DNA of 64,000 nt from Azospirillum halopraeferens DSM 3675 (GCF_000429625.1 NZ_AUCF01000001.1:372001-436000); one strand, 5' to 3'; positions 1 to 10,103 are shown, counted from the stretch's first letter. Notes: a model not told the origin generated them from the letters alone. Numbers and translations are program-made.

Positions 1-1479
1 CACGCGGCAGTCCCCGTCGACCACCGACTCGTCATCGGAGCCCATCTTGCAGGTGCAGGAGGGATGGAACGCGCTCTCGCAATGGCCGGCCACCCAGGCG
101 TCGATCTCCGCGTCGGTGCGCACCGCCGGTCCCGGCGCCAGTTCCGCCCCGCGGAAGGGGGCGAAGGCCGGTTGCGCGAAGATCTCGCGGGTCAGGCGCA
201 CGGCCGCCCGCATCTCCACCCAATCGTCGGGGTGGCTCATGCAGCGGGGGTCGATCAGCGGATGCTCGCGCGGGTCGGCGCTCTTCAGGGTCACCGTGCC
301 GGTGCTGCGGGAGCGCATGGGGCCGACGTGCGCCTGGTAGCCGTGGCCGCCCGACGGGTTGCGGCCGTCGTAGCGCACGGCCATGGGCAGGAAATGGTAT
401 TGCAGGTCGGGATGCCGGACCCCGGCGCGCGAGCGGATGAAACCGCCGGCCTCGAAATGGTTGGTGGCGCCGGGACCGCTGCGGAACAGCAGCCACCGCG
501 CCCCGATGCACAGCATGCGCAGGGGGTTGAGGGCGGAATGGAGGGTGATCGGCTGCAGCGATTCCTGCTGCACGTAGATCTCCAGATGGTCCTGGAGGTT
601 GCGCCCCACGCCCGGCAGGTGGTGGCGCGGCCGCACCCCGGCGGCGCGCAGGGACCCGGCGTCGCCGATGCCCGAGAGCATCAGAAGCTGCGGCGAGTTG
701 ATGGGGCCGCCGGACAGGATGACCTCCCGCTCCGCATCGACTCGGCACAGGCCGCCGTCGCGGGTGGCGTATTCCAGGCCGCGGGCGCGTCCGTTCTCCA
801 GCAGCACCCGGGTGGTGAGGGCGCCGGTGCGCACCGTCAGGTTCGGCCGCCGGCGCGCCGGGTGCAGATAGGCCCTGGCGGCGGACCAGCGCCGGCCGCC
901 GTGGACCGTCATGTCCATGGTGCCGAACCCCTCCTGCCGAAAGCCGTTCTGGTCTTCGGTGCGGGGATAGCCGGCCTCGACCGCCGCCTCGATGAACGCC
1001 CGGTACAGCGGGTTGCGGGCGGCCCCGGTGGTCACCCGCAGCGGGCCGTCACCGCCGTGGTAGTCGTCGGCCCCGCCGTCCCGCGCCTCCGCCCGGCGGA
1101 AATAGGGCAGGACATTGGCGTAGGACCAGTGGCGCAGGGCCGGATCCTCCGCCCATCGCTCGTAGTCCAGCGCATGGCCTCGCACATAGGCCATGCCGTT
1201 GATGGAGGAGGAGCCCCCCAGCACCCGGCCGCGCGGCCAGTGCAGCCGGCGCCCCCCCAGGTTGGGTTGCGGCACGGTGTGATAGTCCCAGGCGTAAGTG
1301 CGCGAATGCATGGGGTAGCTGAGCGCGCTCGGCATGTGGATGCGCCAGTCCCAGGCGTGGTCGCGCGGACCGGCCTCCAGCAGCAGCACGGTGACGTCGC
1401 GGTCCTCGGTCAGCCGGCTGGCCAGCACGCAGCCCGCCGATCCCGCCCCGACGATGACGTAGTCGAAGGTCTCGCCCAT
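1..1479 (-). CDS. betA: Choline dehydrogenase BetA (partial, C-terminus cut by window edge)
   Basis: FAD-dependent GMC oxidoreductase that oxidises choline to betaine aldehyde, the first step of glycine betaine synthesis. 493 codons are present and the frame is open to base 1; full-length members have about 550 residues, so some 60 are missing off the edge. The FAD-binding motif GAGSAG lies at residues 12-17 and the GMC signature RGRVLGGSSSING near residue 85. The last visible residues (SCTCKMGSDDESVVD) match the conserved C-terminal region of the family. The ATG is preceded by GGGAGGGG and starts 24 bases after the betB stop, so it is the third gene of betIBA. Confidence 0.95.
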   Translation of the reverse strand, partial: MGETFDYVIVGAGSAGCVLASRLTEDRDVTVLLLEAGPRDHAWDWRIHMPSALSYPMHSRTYAWDYHTVPQPNLGGRRLHWPRGRVLGGSSSINGMAYVRGHALDYERWAEDPALRHWSYANVLPYFRRAEARDGGADDYHGGDGPLRVTTGAARNPLYRAFIEAAVEAGYPRTEDQNGFRQEGFGTMDMTVHGGRRWSAARAYLHPARRRPNLTVRTGALTTRVLLENGRARGLEYATRDGGLCRVDAEREVILSGGPINSPQLLMLSGIGDAGSLRAAGVRPRHHLPGVGRNLQDHLEIYVQQESLQPITLHSALNPLRMLCIGARWLLFRSGPGATNHFEAGGFIRSRAGVRHPDLQYHFLPMAVRYDGRNPSGGHGYQAHVGPMRSRSTGTVTLKSADPREHPLIDPRCMSHPDDWVEMRAAVRLTREIFAQPAFAPFRGAELAPGPAVRTDAEIDAWVAGHCESAFHPSCTCKMGSDDESVVDGDCRV

Positions 1480-1503
1480 CGCGGCTTCCCCTCCCTGTAT
1501 CGT

Positions 1504-2961
<1,458 letters not shown>

Positions 2962-2975
2962 GGCTGTTCCGTCGT

Positions 2976-3572
2976 TCAAAGGTCGGCACCGGCGGCGGCC
3001 AGGTGCAGGCGCAGGGTATCCATGACCCGCCGGCGCGCGCGGACGGTGTCGAGACCACCGCCGGCCAGCGCCGCCCGCACCCAGATGCCGTCGATCAGGC
3101 TGGCCAGCAGTTCCGCCACGTCGGCGGCGGCCTCCCGGTCCAGGCCGAGCCGCCGCAACTCCCGCCGCAGGTTGGAGCGCAGGCGCGACCGGTAGATCCG
3201 TTGCAGCCGCGCCAGGTCGGGGGCGTGGGGAACCTGCGCCCAGAAGGCCAGCCAGGAGGCCACCACGGGGGGCGTGCACTGGGTTTCATGGAAGTTGGCA
3301 GCGACGATGGCGGCGATGCGGTCCAGGGGCGCGTCGGCTGCGGCGAGTTGGCTCACGGTGGTCCGGCGCAACTCGGTCAGCAGGGACCGCATGGTGGCCT
3401 CCAAAAGCTCCCCCTTGCTGCCGAAGTAGTGGGAAATAATTCCCGGCGATAGACCGGCCAAAGCGGCAATTTTCGCCACCGTTGTATCGTCATAACCATA
3501 GGCGTGGATGGCGTCGATCGTGGCTTCGATGAGCTGGCGCCGACGGATCGGCTGCACTCCGACTTTTGGCAT
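2976..3572 (-). CDS. betI: TetR-family choline-sensing repressor BetI
   Basis: 198-residue TetR-type regulator. The N-terminal helix-turn-helix ([24 protein letters not shown] is covered by residues 32-55) is the most conserved part and ends in the typical [10 protein letters not shown] stretch. Known BetI proteins repress bet genes until choline is present. It is the first gene of betIBA and is divergent from choXWV, with a palindrome in the shared intergenic region. An upstream extension of the frame to 3794 was not used because it would run through that promoter region and the choX start. Confidence 0.92.
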   Translation of the reverse strand: MPKVGVQPIRRRQLIEATIDAIHAYGYDDTTVAKIAALAGLSPGIISHYFGSKGELLEATMRSLLTELRRTTVSQLAAADAPLDRIAAIVAANFHETQCTPPVVASWLAFWAQVPHAPDLARLQRIYRSRLRSNLRRELRRLGLDREAAADVAELLASLIDGIWVRAALAGGGLDTVRARRRVMDTLRLHLAAAGADL

Positions 3573-3600
3573 ATTATCGGCCGTTGTTCTGCAGCGTGCA

Positions 3601-3629
3601 TTGTCATTGAAAGGCCCAACCTGTCTTAT
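3601..3629 (+). promoter_or_regulatory. Candidate choXWV promoter
   Basis: A -35-like TTGTCA (3601-3606) and a -10-like TCTTAT (3624-3629) are separated by 17 bases. The expected start of transcription, near 3636, falls inside the BetI-type palindrome. The leader to the choX ATG would be about 145 bases. The minus-strand betI promoter is probably TTGATT (3650-3645) with TAAGAC 16 bases on, which overlaps the same palindrome. Confidence 0.45.
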
Positions 3630-3630
3630 T

Positions 3631-3650
3631 TTAATTGAACAGTCAATCAA
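3631..3650. promoter_or_regulatory. BetI-type operator palindrome
   Basis: TTAATTGAACAGTCAATCAA has two 8-base arms (TTAATTGA and TCAATCAA) that pair at 7 of 8 positions around a 4-base centre. It lies between divergent betI and choX, is AT-rich in a GC-rich setting, and resembles the TTGAT..TCAA core described for BetI boxes in other proteobacteria. It overlaps the predicted start regions of both promoters, so one repressor could control import and oxidation together. Confidence 0.7.
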
Positions 3651-3781
3651 GAACCGGATTGCGTCTGCCTCTGGCGCGGCTTCCGAAAATGGCAGTACGG
3701 TTACGGCCGGGAGGGCTGCCGTCCGCCGGGCGTCGGTGCGTTGCCGTTCGCCCGCCCCTGGAAGAGGAGACACCAGACACG

Positions 3782-4747
3782 ATGACCACCCCATCGCCCC
3801 GACGCGCCGCCCTGGCCGGCGCCCTGCTGACGACCCTGCTCACCGCCGGCACCATCACGGGCGCCGCGGCGGCCGACCCGGAGTCCTGCCGGTCCGTGCG
3901 TTTTTCCGACGTGGGCTGGACCGACATCACGGCGACCACCGCCGCCACCTCCGTCGTGCTGGACGCGCTGGGCTACCGGCCGACGGCGGAGATGCTGGCG
4001 GTGCCCGTGACCTACGCCAGCCTGAAGAACGGCGACATCGACGTGTTCCTGGGCAACTGGATGCCGACCATGGAGGCGGATATCGCCCCCTATCTGGCGG
4101 ACGGCTCGGTGGAGACGCTGGGGCCGAACCTCACGGGTGCCAAGTACACGCTGGCAGTGCCGAAGTACGTGGCCGACGGCGGCCTGCGCAGCTTCGCCGA
4201 CATCGCGACCTTCAAGGATAAGCTGAAGGGCCGGATCTACGGCATCGAACCGGGCAACGACGGCAACCGGCTGATCCAGGGGATGATCGACGCCGGCACC
4301 TTCGGCCTGAAGGGGTTCGAGCTGGTCGAAAGCTCCGAGCAGGGCATGCTGGCGCAGGTGTCGCGGGCGGAAAACCGCAAGGAATGGATCGTCTTCCTGG
4401 GCTGGGAACCGCACCCGATGAACGCCAACCACGACATGGTGTACCTGTCGGGGGGTGACGACGTCTTCGGCCCCGACTTCGGCGGCGCCACCGTTCACAC
4501 CAACGTGCGCAAGGGCTACCGGACGGACTGCCCGAACGTCGGCCGCTTCGTGGGCAACGTCACCTTCACGCTCGCCATGGAGAACGAGATCATGGGGGCC
4601 ATCCTCAACGACGGGGCGGAGCCGGACGCCGCCGCCAGGGCGTGGCTGAAGAAGCACCCGGACGTGGCGCTGGGCTGGCTGGACGGGGTCACCACCTTCG
4701 ACGGCGGCGACGCCCGGGCCGCCGTCGCGAAGGCGCTGGCCAACTGA
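3782..4747 (+). CDS. choX: Choline-binding periplasmic protein ChoX
   Basis: Substrate-binding subunit of a choline ABC importer, 321 residues. A signal peptide covers about residues 1-31 and ends in GAAAA. The aromatic residues that form the choline box in Sinorhizobium ChoX have counterparts here: Trp46 (VGWTD), Trp93 (GNWMP), Tyr122 (AKYTL) and a Trp near 208 (GWEPHPMN). The ATG follows GGAAGAGGAGAC-type sequence. It is the first gene of choXWV and sits opposite the enzymes that oxidise choline, which supports choline rather than betaine as the ligand. Confidence 0.93.
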   Translation: MTTPSPRRAALAGALLTTLLTAGTITGAAAADPESCRSVRFSDVGWTDITATTAATSVVLDALGYRPTAEMLAVPVTYASLKNGDIDVFLGNWMPTMEADIAPYLADGSVETLGPNLTGAKYTLAVPKYVADGGLRSFADIATFKDKLKGRIYGIEPGNDGNRLIQGMIDAGTFGLKGFELVESSEQGMLAQVSRAENRKEWIVFLGWEPHPMNANHDMVYLSGGDDVFGPDFGGATVHTNVRKGYRTDCPNVGRFVGNVTFTLAMENEIMGAILNDGAEPDAAARAWLKKHPDVALGWLDGVTTFDGGDARAAVAKALAN

Positions 4748-4811
4748 CCGGCGGCCCCGGTGCCGGCCGTTCCGCCGCCGGCACCGGGGTCCGCAACGCG
4801 GACGTGATCCC

Positions 4812-5651
4812 ATGAACTGGCTGACCGAACACAAGATCCCGCTGGGGCACTGGATGCGCCTGGCCGTGGACTGGCTGAACGAGCACGCGGCGTTCGTGTT
4901 CTACGCCATATCCGACGGGCTGGGCGCGATGATCGGGGCGGTGACCGACCTGCTGCTGTGGGCGCACCCGCTGGCCCTGATCGGGCTGTTCGCGGCGCTG
5001 GCCTGGTGGCTGCACCGCTCGTGGCGGCTGGTGGCGCTGATCGTGCCGGCGCTGCTGCTGATCGTCAACCTGGGCTATTGGGCGGCGACCATGGAGACGC
5101 TGGCGCTGGTGCTGTTTGCCACCGCCATGTGCATGGCCGTCGGCGTGCCGCTGGGGATCGCGGCGGCGCATCGGCCCTGGCTCTACCAGGTGCTGCGGCC
5201 GGTTCTCGACCTGACGCAGACGATCCCGACCTTCGTCTACCTTATCCCGACGCTGATCCTGTTCGGGCTGGGCGTGGTGCCGGGACTGATCTCCACGGTG
5301 ATCTTCGCCGTGGCGGCGCCGGTGCGCCTGACCCATCTCGGCATCTCGTCCACCCCGCGGCCGCTGCTGGAGGCGGGGGAGAGTTTCGGCGCGTCGCGCC
5401 GTCAGCTTTTGTGGAAGATCGAACTGCCCCACGCCATGCCCGCCATCATGGCCGGCCTGACCCAGTGCATCATGCTGTCCCTGTCGATGGTGGTGATCGC
5501 CGCCCTGGTCGGCGCCGGCGGGCTGGGCAAGCCGGTGGTGCGGGCGCTCAACACCGTCAACATCGGCATGGGGTTCGAGGCGGGGCTGGCCATCGTCATC
5601 CTGGCGATCGTCATGGACCGCGTGTTCAAGCAACCGGAAAGGAAGCGCTGA
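4812..5651 (+). CDS. choW: Choline ABC transporter permease ChoW
   Basis: 279-residue inner-membrane permease of the ProW/OpuAB type, with several hydrophobic spans between residues 30 and 270. The cytoplasmic coupling loop has the BPD-transport EAA-like pattern (LEAGESFGASRRQLLWKIEL). It would form the channel with ChoX and ChoV. It begins 64 bases after choX and its TGA overlaps the choV ATG by one base. Confidence 0.92.
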   Translation: MNWLTEHKIPLGHWMRLAVDWLNEHAAFVFYAISDGLGAMIGAVTDLLLWAHPLALIGLFAALAWWLHRSWRLVALIVPALLLIVNLGYWAATMETLALVLFATAMCMAVGVPLGIAAAHRPWLYQVLRPVLDLTQTIPTFVYLIPTLILFGLGVVPGLISTVIFAVAAPVRLTHLGISSTPRPLLEAGESFGASRRQLLWKIELPHAMPAIMAGLTQCIMLSLSMVVIAALVGAGGLGKPVVRALNTVNIGMGFEAGLAIVILAIVMDRVFKQPERKR

Positions 5652-6877
5652 TGAGCGGCGCACCCGCGGTGTCGTTCCGCGCCGTCGACGTGGTGTTCGG
5701 CAAGCGGCCGAATCCGGCCCTGGCCCTGCTCGATCAGGGGCTCGACCGCACGGCGATCCAGGAACGGACGGGCCACATCGTCGGCGTCGCCGGCGCCACG
5801 CTGGACGTGCGCGAAGGCGAGATCTGCGTGCTGATGGGGCTGTCGGGATCGGGCAAGTCGACGCTGCTGCGCTGCGTCAACGGTCTCAACAGCCCGACCC
5901 GCGGCCGCATGCTGGTGACCGTGGCGGGGCGCACCATCGATGTGGCGTCGTGCGACCGGCGCGCCCTGAACCATCTGCGCACCCACGCCATCGCCATGGT
6001 GTTCCAGCAATTCGCGCTGCTGCCCTGGCGCACGGTGGCGGAGAACGTGGGATTCGGCCTGGAACTCCAGGGCGTGCCACGGGCGCAGCGCGACGCGGTG
6101 GTGGCCGAGAAGCTGGCCATGGTGGGCCTGGAGGCGTGGAAGAACGCCTACGCCCACGAGCTGTCCGGGGGCATGCAGCAGCGCGTCGGGCTGGCCCGCG
6201 CTTTCGCGCTCGACGCGCCGATTTTGCTGATGGACGAACCGTTTTCCGCCCTCGACCCGCTGATCCGCTGCAAGCTGCAGGACGAACTGCTGGAGCTTCA
6301 GCAGCGGCTGCGCAAGACCATCATCTTCGTCAGCCACGACCTGGACGAGGCGATGAAGCTGGGCAACCGCATCGCCATCATGGACAACGCCCGCATCGTC
6401 CAGACCGGCACGCCGGAGGACATCGCGCTCAACCCCGTGAACGCTTACGTGGCCGACTTCGTGGCCCACATGAACCCGATCAACGTTCTGCGCGGCGCCT
6501 CGATCATGACGCCGGTGGACGCCCTGCGCACACTGAACGGCGTGGTGATGGTGGAGGCGGAGACGCGGACCGCCGTGCGCCTGGACGGGCAGGGGGGGCC
6601 GGCGTCGGCCACCATGGACGGCCGGGACGCGGTGCCCATCGTCGACTACCGCGGCCCCGCCCAGGTGGACGGGCTGGCGCGGCGCACCGTCGTCTCCGCG
6701 CCGCCCCACATCACCATGCGCGAAGCGCTGGAGATCCGCCGCCGCACCGGCGCCCCCATCATCGTCAAGGCCGACGGCCGGCTGATCGGCGCCATCGGCA
6801 ACGCCGAACTGTACCGCGGCATCCTCGGCCGCCCCGCCGATCGCGTCAGCGACGACGGCCGTCAGGACGCGGTGTGA
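5651..6877 (+). CDS. choV: Choline ABC transporter ATPase ChoV
   Basis: 408-residue ATP-binding subunit of the ProV type. Walker A is GLSGSGKST, the ABC signature LSGGMQQRVGLARAF and Walker B ILLMDEPFSALDP. About 120 residues follow the ATPase core; the end (RTGAPIIVKADGRLIGAIG) looks like one CBS-type half-domain, as found in osmoregulated ProV/OpuA proteins. The start overlaps the choW stop, so translation is coupled. It converges with the Nudix gene, with one base between them. Confidence 0.93.
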   Translation: MSGAPAVSFRAVDVVFGKRPNPALALLDQGLDRTAIQERTGHIVGVAGATLDVREGEICVLMGLSGSGKSTLLRCVNGLNSPTRGRMLVTVAGRTIDVASCDRRALNHLRTHAIAMVFQQFALLPWRTVAENVGFGLELQGVPRAQRDAVVAEKLAMVGLEAWKNAYAHELSGGMQQRVGLARAFALDAPILLMDEPFSALDPLIRCKLQDELLELQQRLRKTIIFVSHDLDEAMKLGNRIAIMDNARIVQTGTPEDIALNPVNAYVADFVAHMNPINVLRGASIMTPVDALRTLNGVVMVEAETRTAVRLDGQGGPASATMDGRDAVPIVDYRGPAQVDGLARRTVVSAPPHITMREALEIRRRTGAPIIVKADGRLIGAIGNAELYRGILGRPADRVSDDGRQDAV

Positions 6878-6878
6878 T

Positions 6879-7484
6879 TCACGCAACCGTCCACACGGCC
6901 CGCAGCCGGTCGCGATGGCGGGCGAACCAGGCGAGCGCGATGACGGTGACGGAGTTGTTCAGCTTGTTCTCGTCCAGCAGACGGATCGCCTCGTCGGCGG
7001 TGACCACCTTGACGCGGATATCCTCGTGCTCCTCCGCCAAGCCGCCGGTCGCGGCCAGGCCGGTGCTGTCGACCCGCCCGCAGAACACCGACACGTATTC
7101 GGTGAAGGCGCCGGGGCTGGAGAAATAGTCGCAGATCGACTCGATCTCGCGCACGGTACAGCCGGCCTCCTCGAACGCCTCGCGCCGTGCCACCGCCTCG
7201 GCCGATTCGTCCCGGTCGATCATGCCGGCGACCACCTCGGTCAGCCAGGGGTTCAGCCCCGATGCCGCGGCGCCGGTGCGGAATTGCTCGATCAACACCA
7301 CCGCATCCCGGTCAGGATCGTAGAGCAGGATGCCCACCGCGTGCCCGCGGTCGCAGACCTCCCGCGCCAGGGGCGGCGTCCAGGTGCCGTCGAACCGGCG
7401 GTGACGCATGCGGTAGACATCGACCTTGAGAAAGCCGTCGTGAACCGTCGTGGATTCCAGAATGTCGACGTCGGGGTGATTCAT
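6879..7484 (-). CDS. Nudix hydrolase, ADP-ribose pyrophosphatase type
   Basis: 201-residue protein with a complete Nudix box starting at Gly in GMIDRDESAEAVARRE and ending EEAGC. Length and the preceding FRTGAAA..PWLTEVVAGMID pattern fit the NudF/ADP-ribose pyrophosphatase group, which splits ADP-ribose into AMP and ribose 5-phosphate. The ATG at 7484 gives the family N-terminus (MNHPDVDILES); an upstream extension was rejected. Alone on the minus strand and not linked to the choline genes. Substrate is inferred from family resemblance. Confidence 0.82.
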   Translation of the reverse strand: MNHPDVDILESTTVHDGFLKVDVYRMRHRRFDGTWTPPLAREVCDRGHAVGILLYDPDRDAVVLIEQFRTGAAASGLNPWLTEVVAGMIDRDESAEAVARREAFEEAGCTVREIESICDYFSSPGAFTEYVSVFCGRVDSTGLAATGGLAEEHEDIRVKVVTADEAIRLLDENKLNNSVTVIALAWFARHRDRLRAVWTVA

Positions 7485-7564
7485 GGCGCGCGCGTCCTCG
7501 CGGAGGGGTGGGGGCCCCGCCGGTGTACCCCAATCCCGGCGGCGGCGCGAGCCACCGCAGTCCC

Positions 7565-8569
7565 TCAATAGGTCGGGCGCAGGCGCATGTGCCGGAGGCG
7601 ATCGGCCGATTCCACGGTCAACGGCACCACCGCGGTCCCGCGCAGCACGGTCAGGGGCACGGCCACCCCGGCCGGGCCGAGGTCCCAGAGGGTGCGGTAG
7701 AATCCGGCGAGCTTGCCGGCGCTGCGCCCGCCGATGCCGACGATGCGGTCACCCGCCCGCAGGCCGGCGGCATGGGCCGGGCCGTTGGCGGTGACCCGCT
7801 CCACCAACAGCCAGTCCCGTTCCTCCCGCAAGCTGACCCCCAGCCAGGGCCGCGGCGGATCCTGCCTCTGCCCGAAGGCCAGCAGATCGCCGAGAATTGG
7901 CGTCAACTCCGAGACCGGAACGAACATGTTGCCCGGCACCGCCCGCCCCGGCACCGCTTCGCCCACGATCAGGGAGCCGATGCCGACCAGCCGGCCGCTG
8001 CCGTCGACCAGCGCCGCACCGTTGAAGGCGGGGTGGGGCGGGGCGGTGAAGATGGCGTTGTCCAGCAGATACTCCCAGTACCCGGCGAACTCCCGCCGGC
8101 TGACCACCATGGCCGGCATGGCCGCGTGGGCGCCGCCGCGGCTCAACACCAGGACCGGAGTGCCTTCGCCGGCGGCCGCGGAATCGCCGAGCGGCAGGGG
8201 TGGCGCGTCGAAGCCGAACCCGGCGCGCAACAGGCCGAATCCGCTTGCCTGGTCATAGGCCACCAGCTCCGCCGGATGGCGGCGCCCGGTCTGCGTGGTC
8301 ACGGTGATCGATGCCGCCTCCATCACCGTGTAGCCGATGGTGACGATCAGCCCGTCGCCGTCGATGGCGACACCGGTCCCCGTGCGGTCGGTGCCCAGGG
8401 TGCGGGCCGACTGGGCATCGCCGGGGATCTCCGCCTCGACGCGGACGACGGCGGCGAGCAGACGCTCCGGATCGAGCGCCTGCGCGGCGGCCCCGGCGGC
8501 GGCCAGCATGGCCAGGAGGCCGGCGGCGACACCGGCGGCGAGACGGCGCAATCGATCGGAAGCGGTCAT
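7565..8569 (-). CDS. Exported Deg/HtrA-like protein with PDZ domain, catalytic triad lost
   Basis: 334 residues: signal peptide 1-31 (ending GAAAQA), trypsin-like fold about 34-235, PDZ domain about 245-325 (PWLGVSL then GLRAGDRIVGIGG). Aligned by eye to DegS, the catalytic His is replaced by Tyr80 (VTIGYTVMEA), the Asp by Gly110 (YDQASGFGLL) and the Ser by Asn183 (HPAFNGAALV). The surrounding fold residues are kept and the frame is intact, so this looks like a maintained non-enzymatic protein, perhaps a periplasmic scaffold or peptide binder, rather than a decaying gene. The start at 8569 places the signal peptide at the N-terminus. Confidence 0.8.
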   Translation of the reverse strand: MTASDRLRRLAAGVAAGLLAMLAAAGAAAQALDPERLLAAVVRVEAEIPGDAQSARTLGTDRTGTGVAIDGDGLIVTIGYTVMEAASITVTTQTGRRHPAELVAYDQASGFGLLRAGFGFDAPPLPLGDSAAAGEGTPVLVLSRGGAHAAMPAMVVSRREFAGYWEYLLDNAIFTAPPHPAFNGAALVDGSGRLVGIGSLIVGEAVPGRAVPGNMFVPVSELTPILGDLLAFGQRQDPPRPWLGVSLREERDWLLVERVTANGPAHAAGLRAGDRIVGIGGRSAGKLAGFYRTLWDLGPAGVAVPLTVLRGTAVVPLTVESADRLRHMRLRPTY

Positions 8570-8702
8570 GGTCCCCTCGCGGCCGGGGATGGTCCGGGAA
8601 AGAAGATCGGTCGCGGGGGGCGGTATGGCAAGCGGCTGCGCAACATACACCGCCGGACCGCGTTGCTTATGTCCGGTCCATCAGACAGGAGAGCGATCCG
8701 CC

Positions 8703-8888
8703 ATGACCATCAACAGCCCGCGCGAACTGGAACAGGCGATGGCCGAATACCAGCGCCTTGCCGAGGCACCGGCGACGTCGCAGGAGGGCCGCCGGCGCAT
8801 GGAACTGGATGCCGAGATCAAGGAATACTACGTCCGCTGCGCCGATACCCTGAAGCCGGGCAAGCCGCCGGCAACACCCGCCGGCTGA
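8703..8888 (+). CDS. Small hypothetical protein (61 aa)
   Basis: The ATG is preceded by CAGGAGAGCGATCCGCC, a good ribosome binding site. The product is mostly helical and charged (SPRELEQAMAEYQRLAE), with no signal peptide or membrane span. It is divergent from the Deg-like gene. I do not recognise the family. Confidence 0.6.
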   Translation: MTINSPRELEQAMAEYQRLAEAPATSQEGRRRMELDAEIKEYYVRCADTLKPGKPPATPAG

Positions 8889-8995
8889 GGCGCACCGCCG
8901 GCGTCCGGCAGCGGATTTCCCGTCGACGGGCGCCCCGGCTTGGCCGATAGTGGACGGCCCCGGATGCCACCCCCTGAGGACGCGCGATCCCGCCG

Positions 8996-9235
8996 ATGAA
9001 GCGTACCGATTCCTGCTACACCTGCCGCTTCTGGGAAGGGCAGGGCGTGCGCCAGCGCGGCCCGCGGGGCACCTGCCGGCGTTTGCCGCCCGTGGTCACC
9101 TCGCGCAGCCCCGATGGCCGGTTTCCCGTCACCCTGTCCACCGACTGGTGCGGCGAATGGAAACGCGACATCGGCCAGCCCGGTGCCGGCGATCCGGACG
9201 AACGCCTTCTCTACGATGAGCCGGGCGGACCCTGA
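8996..9235 (+). CDS. Small four-cysteine protein (79 aa), possible zinc-binding
   Basis: 79 residues with Cys at 7 and 10 (CYTCRFW), then GTCRRLPP and finally DWCGEW. The spacing (CxxC, CRRxPP, WCGE) is a pattern I recognise from short conserved alphaproteobacterial proteins of unknown role, and four cysteines suggest a zinc site. No membrane span or signal is visible. Confidence 0.6.
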   Translation: MKRTDSCYTCRFWEGQGVRQRGPRGTCRRLPPVVTSRSPDGRFPVTLSTDWCGEWKRDIGQPGAGDPDERLLYDEPGGP

Positions 9236-9245
9236 CGGCGGGTGT

Positions 9246-9482
9246 TCAGAACCGCAGGGGGGCCATATCCATGGAGCGCGTCGCCTTGGGCAGGGTCAGC
9301 GGATCGTCGCCGTGGACCGCGCCGACGCGATCGCCCAGCAGGATGACCGCGAGCGCTACGGCCCCGGCGAACACCGCGACCGCCGCAAACCATCCGTGGC
9401 CGAGCCCGGCATCGCCGTCGGAGGTGACCCGTCCGGGCGCGATTGTATGGGCCTTACGACTCGCAAGCGAATGCACGAACAT
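9246..9482 (-). CDS. Small single-span membrane protein (78 aa)
   Basis: One hydrophobic segment at about residues 31-52 (GWFAAVAVFAGAVALAVILL) follows a basic N-terminal part, suggesting an inner-membrane protein. The ATG at 9482 has a strong site, GGAGGAG, eight bases upstream, the main reason for the call. The function is unknown. The 9483-9692 stretch upstream contains no gene that I can support. Confidence 0.5.
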   Translation of the reverse strand: MFVHSLASRKAHTIAPGRVTSDGDAGLGHGWFAAVAVFAGAVALAVILLGDRVGAVHGDDPLTLPKATRSMDMAPLRF

Positions 9483-9692
9483 GGCACGCTCCTCCGCCCG
9501 ATGGGGTGCAGGCGACGAACGAATGATCGCTGCAGATAATATAGCCTAACCCCTGCACCGAGTCCCTGTCATTCGACCGGAAGAGGTGGAGGCGATCCCT
9601 TTCGACAGCCGGAAAATGGCGGATCGGGCGATAGCCCGAAATCAATGGATCGGGCGATGGCCATAGGCGCCGCGGCGGACCACGGCCGGGCG

Positions 9693-9741
9693 GAAAGAAA
9701 AACGCCCGCCTTCCGCCGCTCAGGCCGGGAAGACGGGCGTT
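9693..9741 (-). terminator. Terminator after tRNA-Asn
   Basis: On the minus strand AACGCCCG (9741-9734) pairs with CGGGCGTT (9708-9701), with further pairing inside (CTTCC with GGAAG), and the hairpin runs into TTTTTCTTT. It starts 8 bases after the tRNA CCA end, as expected for an intrinsic terminator. Confidence 0.8.
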
Positions 9742-9748
9742 CTCCAAT

Positions 9749-9823
9749 TGGCTCCGGCGGTAGGATTCGAACCTACGACCAACGGATTAACAGTCCGCTG
9801 CGCTACCGCTGCGCCACGCCGGA
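9749..9823 (-). tRNA. tRNA-Asn (GTT)
   Basis: 75 bases including an encoded CCA end. The acceptor stem TCCGGCG pairs fully with CGCCGGA. The T arm reads GTAGGTTCGAATCCTAC, and the anticodon loop CTGTTAA gives anticodon GTT. Confidence 0.95.
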
Positions 9824-9839
9824 TCAGGGTGTGCGGGCG

Positions 9840-9868
9840 TATTTAGCGACCCGTCTTCCGCCCGTCAA
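9840..9868 (-). promoter_or_regulatory. Promoter of tRNA-Asn
   Basis: Minus strand TTGACG (9868-9863), a 17-base spacer and TAAATA (9845-9840). Transcription would start near 9834, about 11 bases before the mature 5' end. Confidence 0.7.
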
Positions 9869-9923
9869 CACCGAATTGCCCGACCGTGCGAAGGATTGAT
9901 TTGGCGTATCGGCCGGCGGGAAC

Positions 9924-9960
9924 GACGAAAGGCCCCACCGGGGAGGAGGGGCCTTTCGTC
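9924..9960 (-). terminator. Hairpin after tRNA-Cys
   Basis: A perfect 13-base inverted repeat, GACGAAAGGCCCC with GGGGCCTTTCGTC, separated by 11 bases, 24 bases past the tRNA-Cys 3' end. The T tract after it on the minus strand is weak, so termination is likely rather than certain. Confidence 0.65.
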
Positions 9961-9983
9961 TGCCGTGATCCGGCGCATTCGGG

Positions 9984-10057
9984 TGGAGGCACGGGCCGGA
10001 ATCGAACCGGCATAGACGGATTTGCAGTCCGCTGCATAGCCACTCTGCCACCGCGCC
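9984..10057 (-). tRNA. tRNA-Cys (GCA)
   Basis: 74 bases including CCA. The acceptor GGCGCGG pairs with CCGTGCC, with one G-U pair. The T arm reads CCGGTTCGATTCCGG, and the anticodon loop CTGCAAA gives anticodon GCA. Confidence 0.95.
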
Positions 10058-10103
10058 ACCGCGTCGGGCGATCCCCCGAAGGGCCGCCGCGAACGGAGCG
10101 GCA

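Noticed and set aside
9454-9747. 97-codon minus-strand frame overlapping the terminator and the small membrane gene
   Set aside because: It runs through the tRNA-Asn terminator and promoter-like sequence, and has no ribosome binding site.
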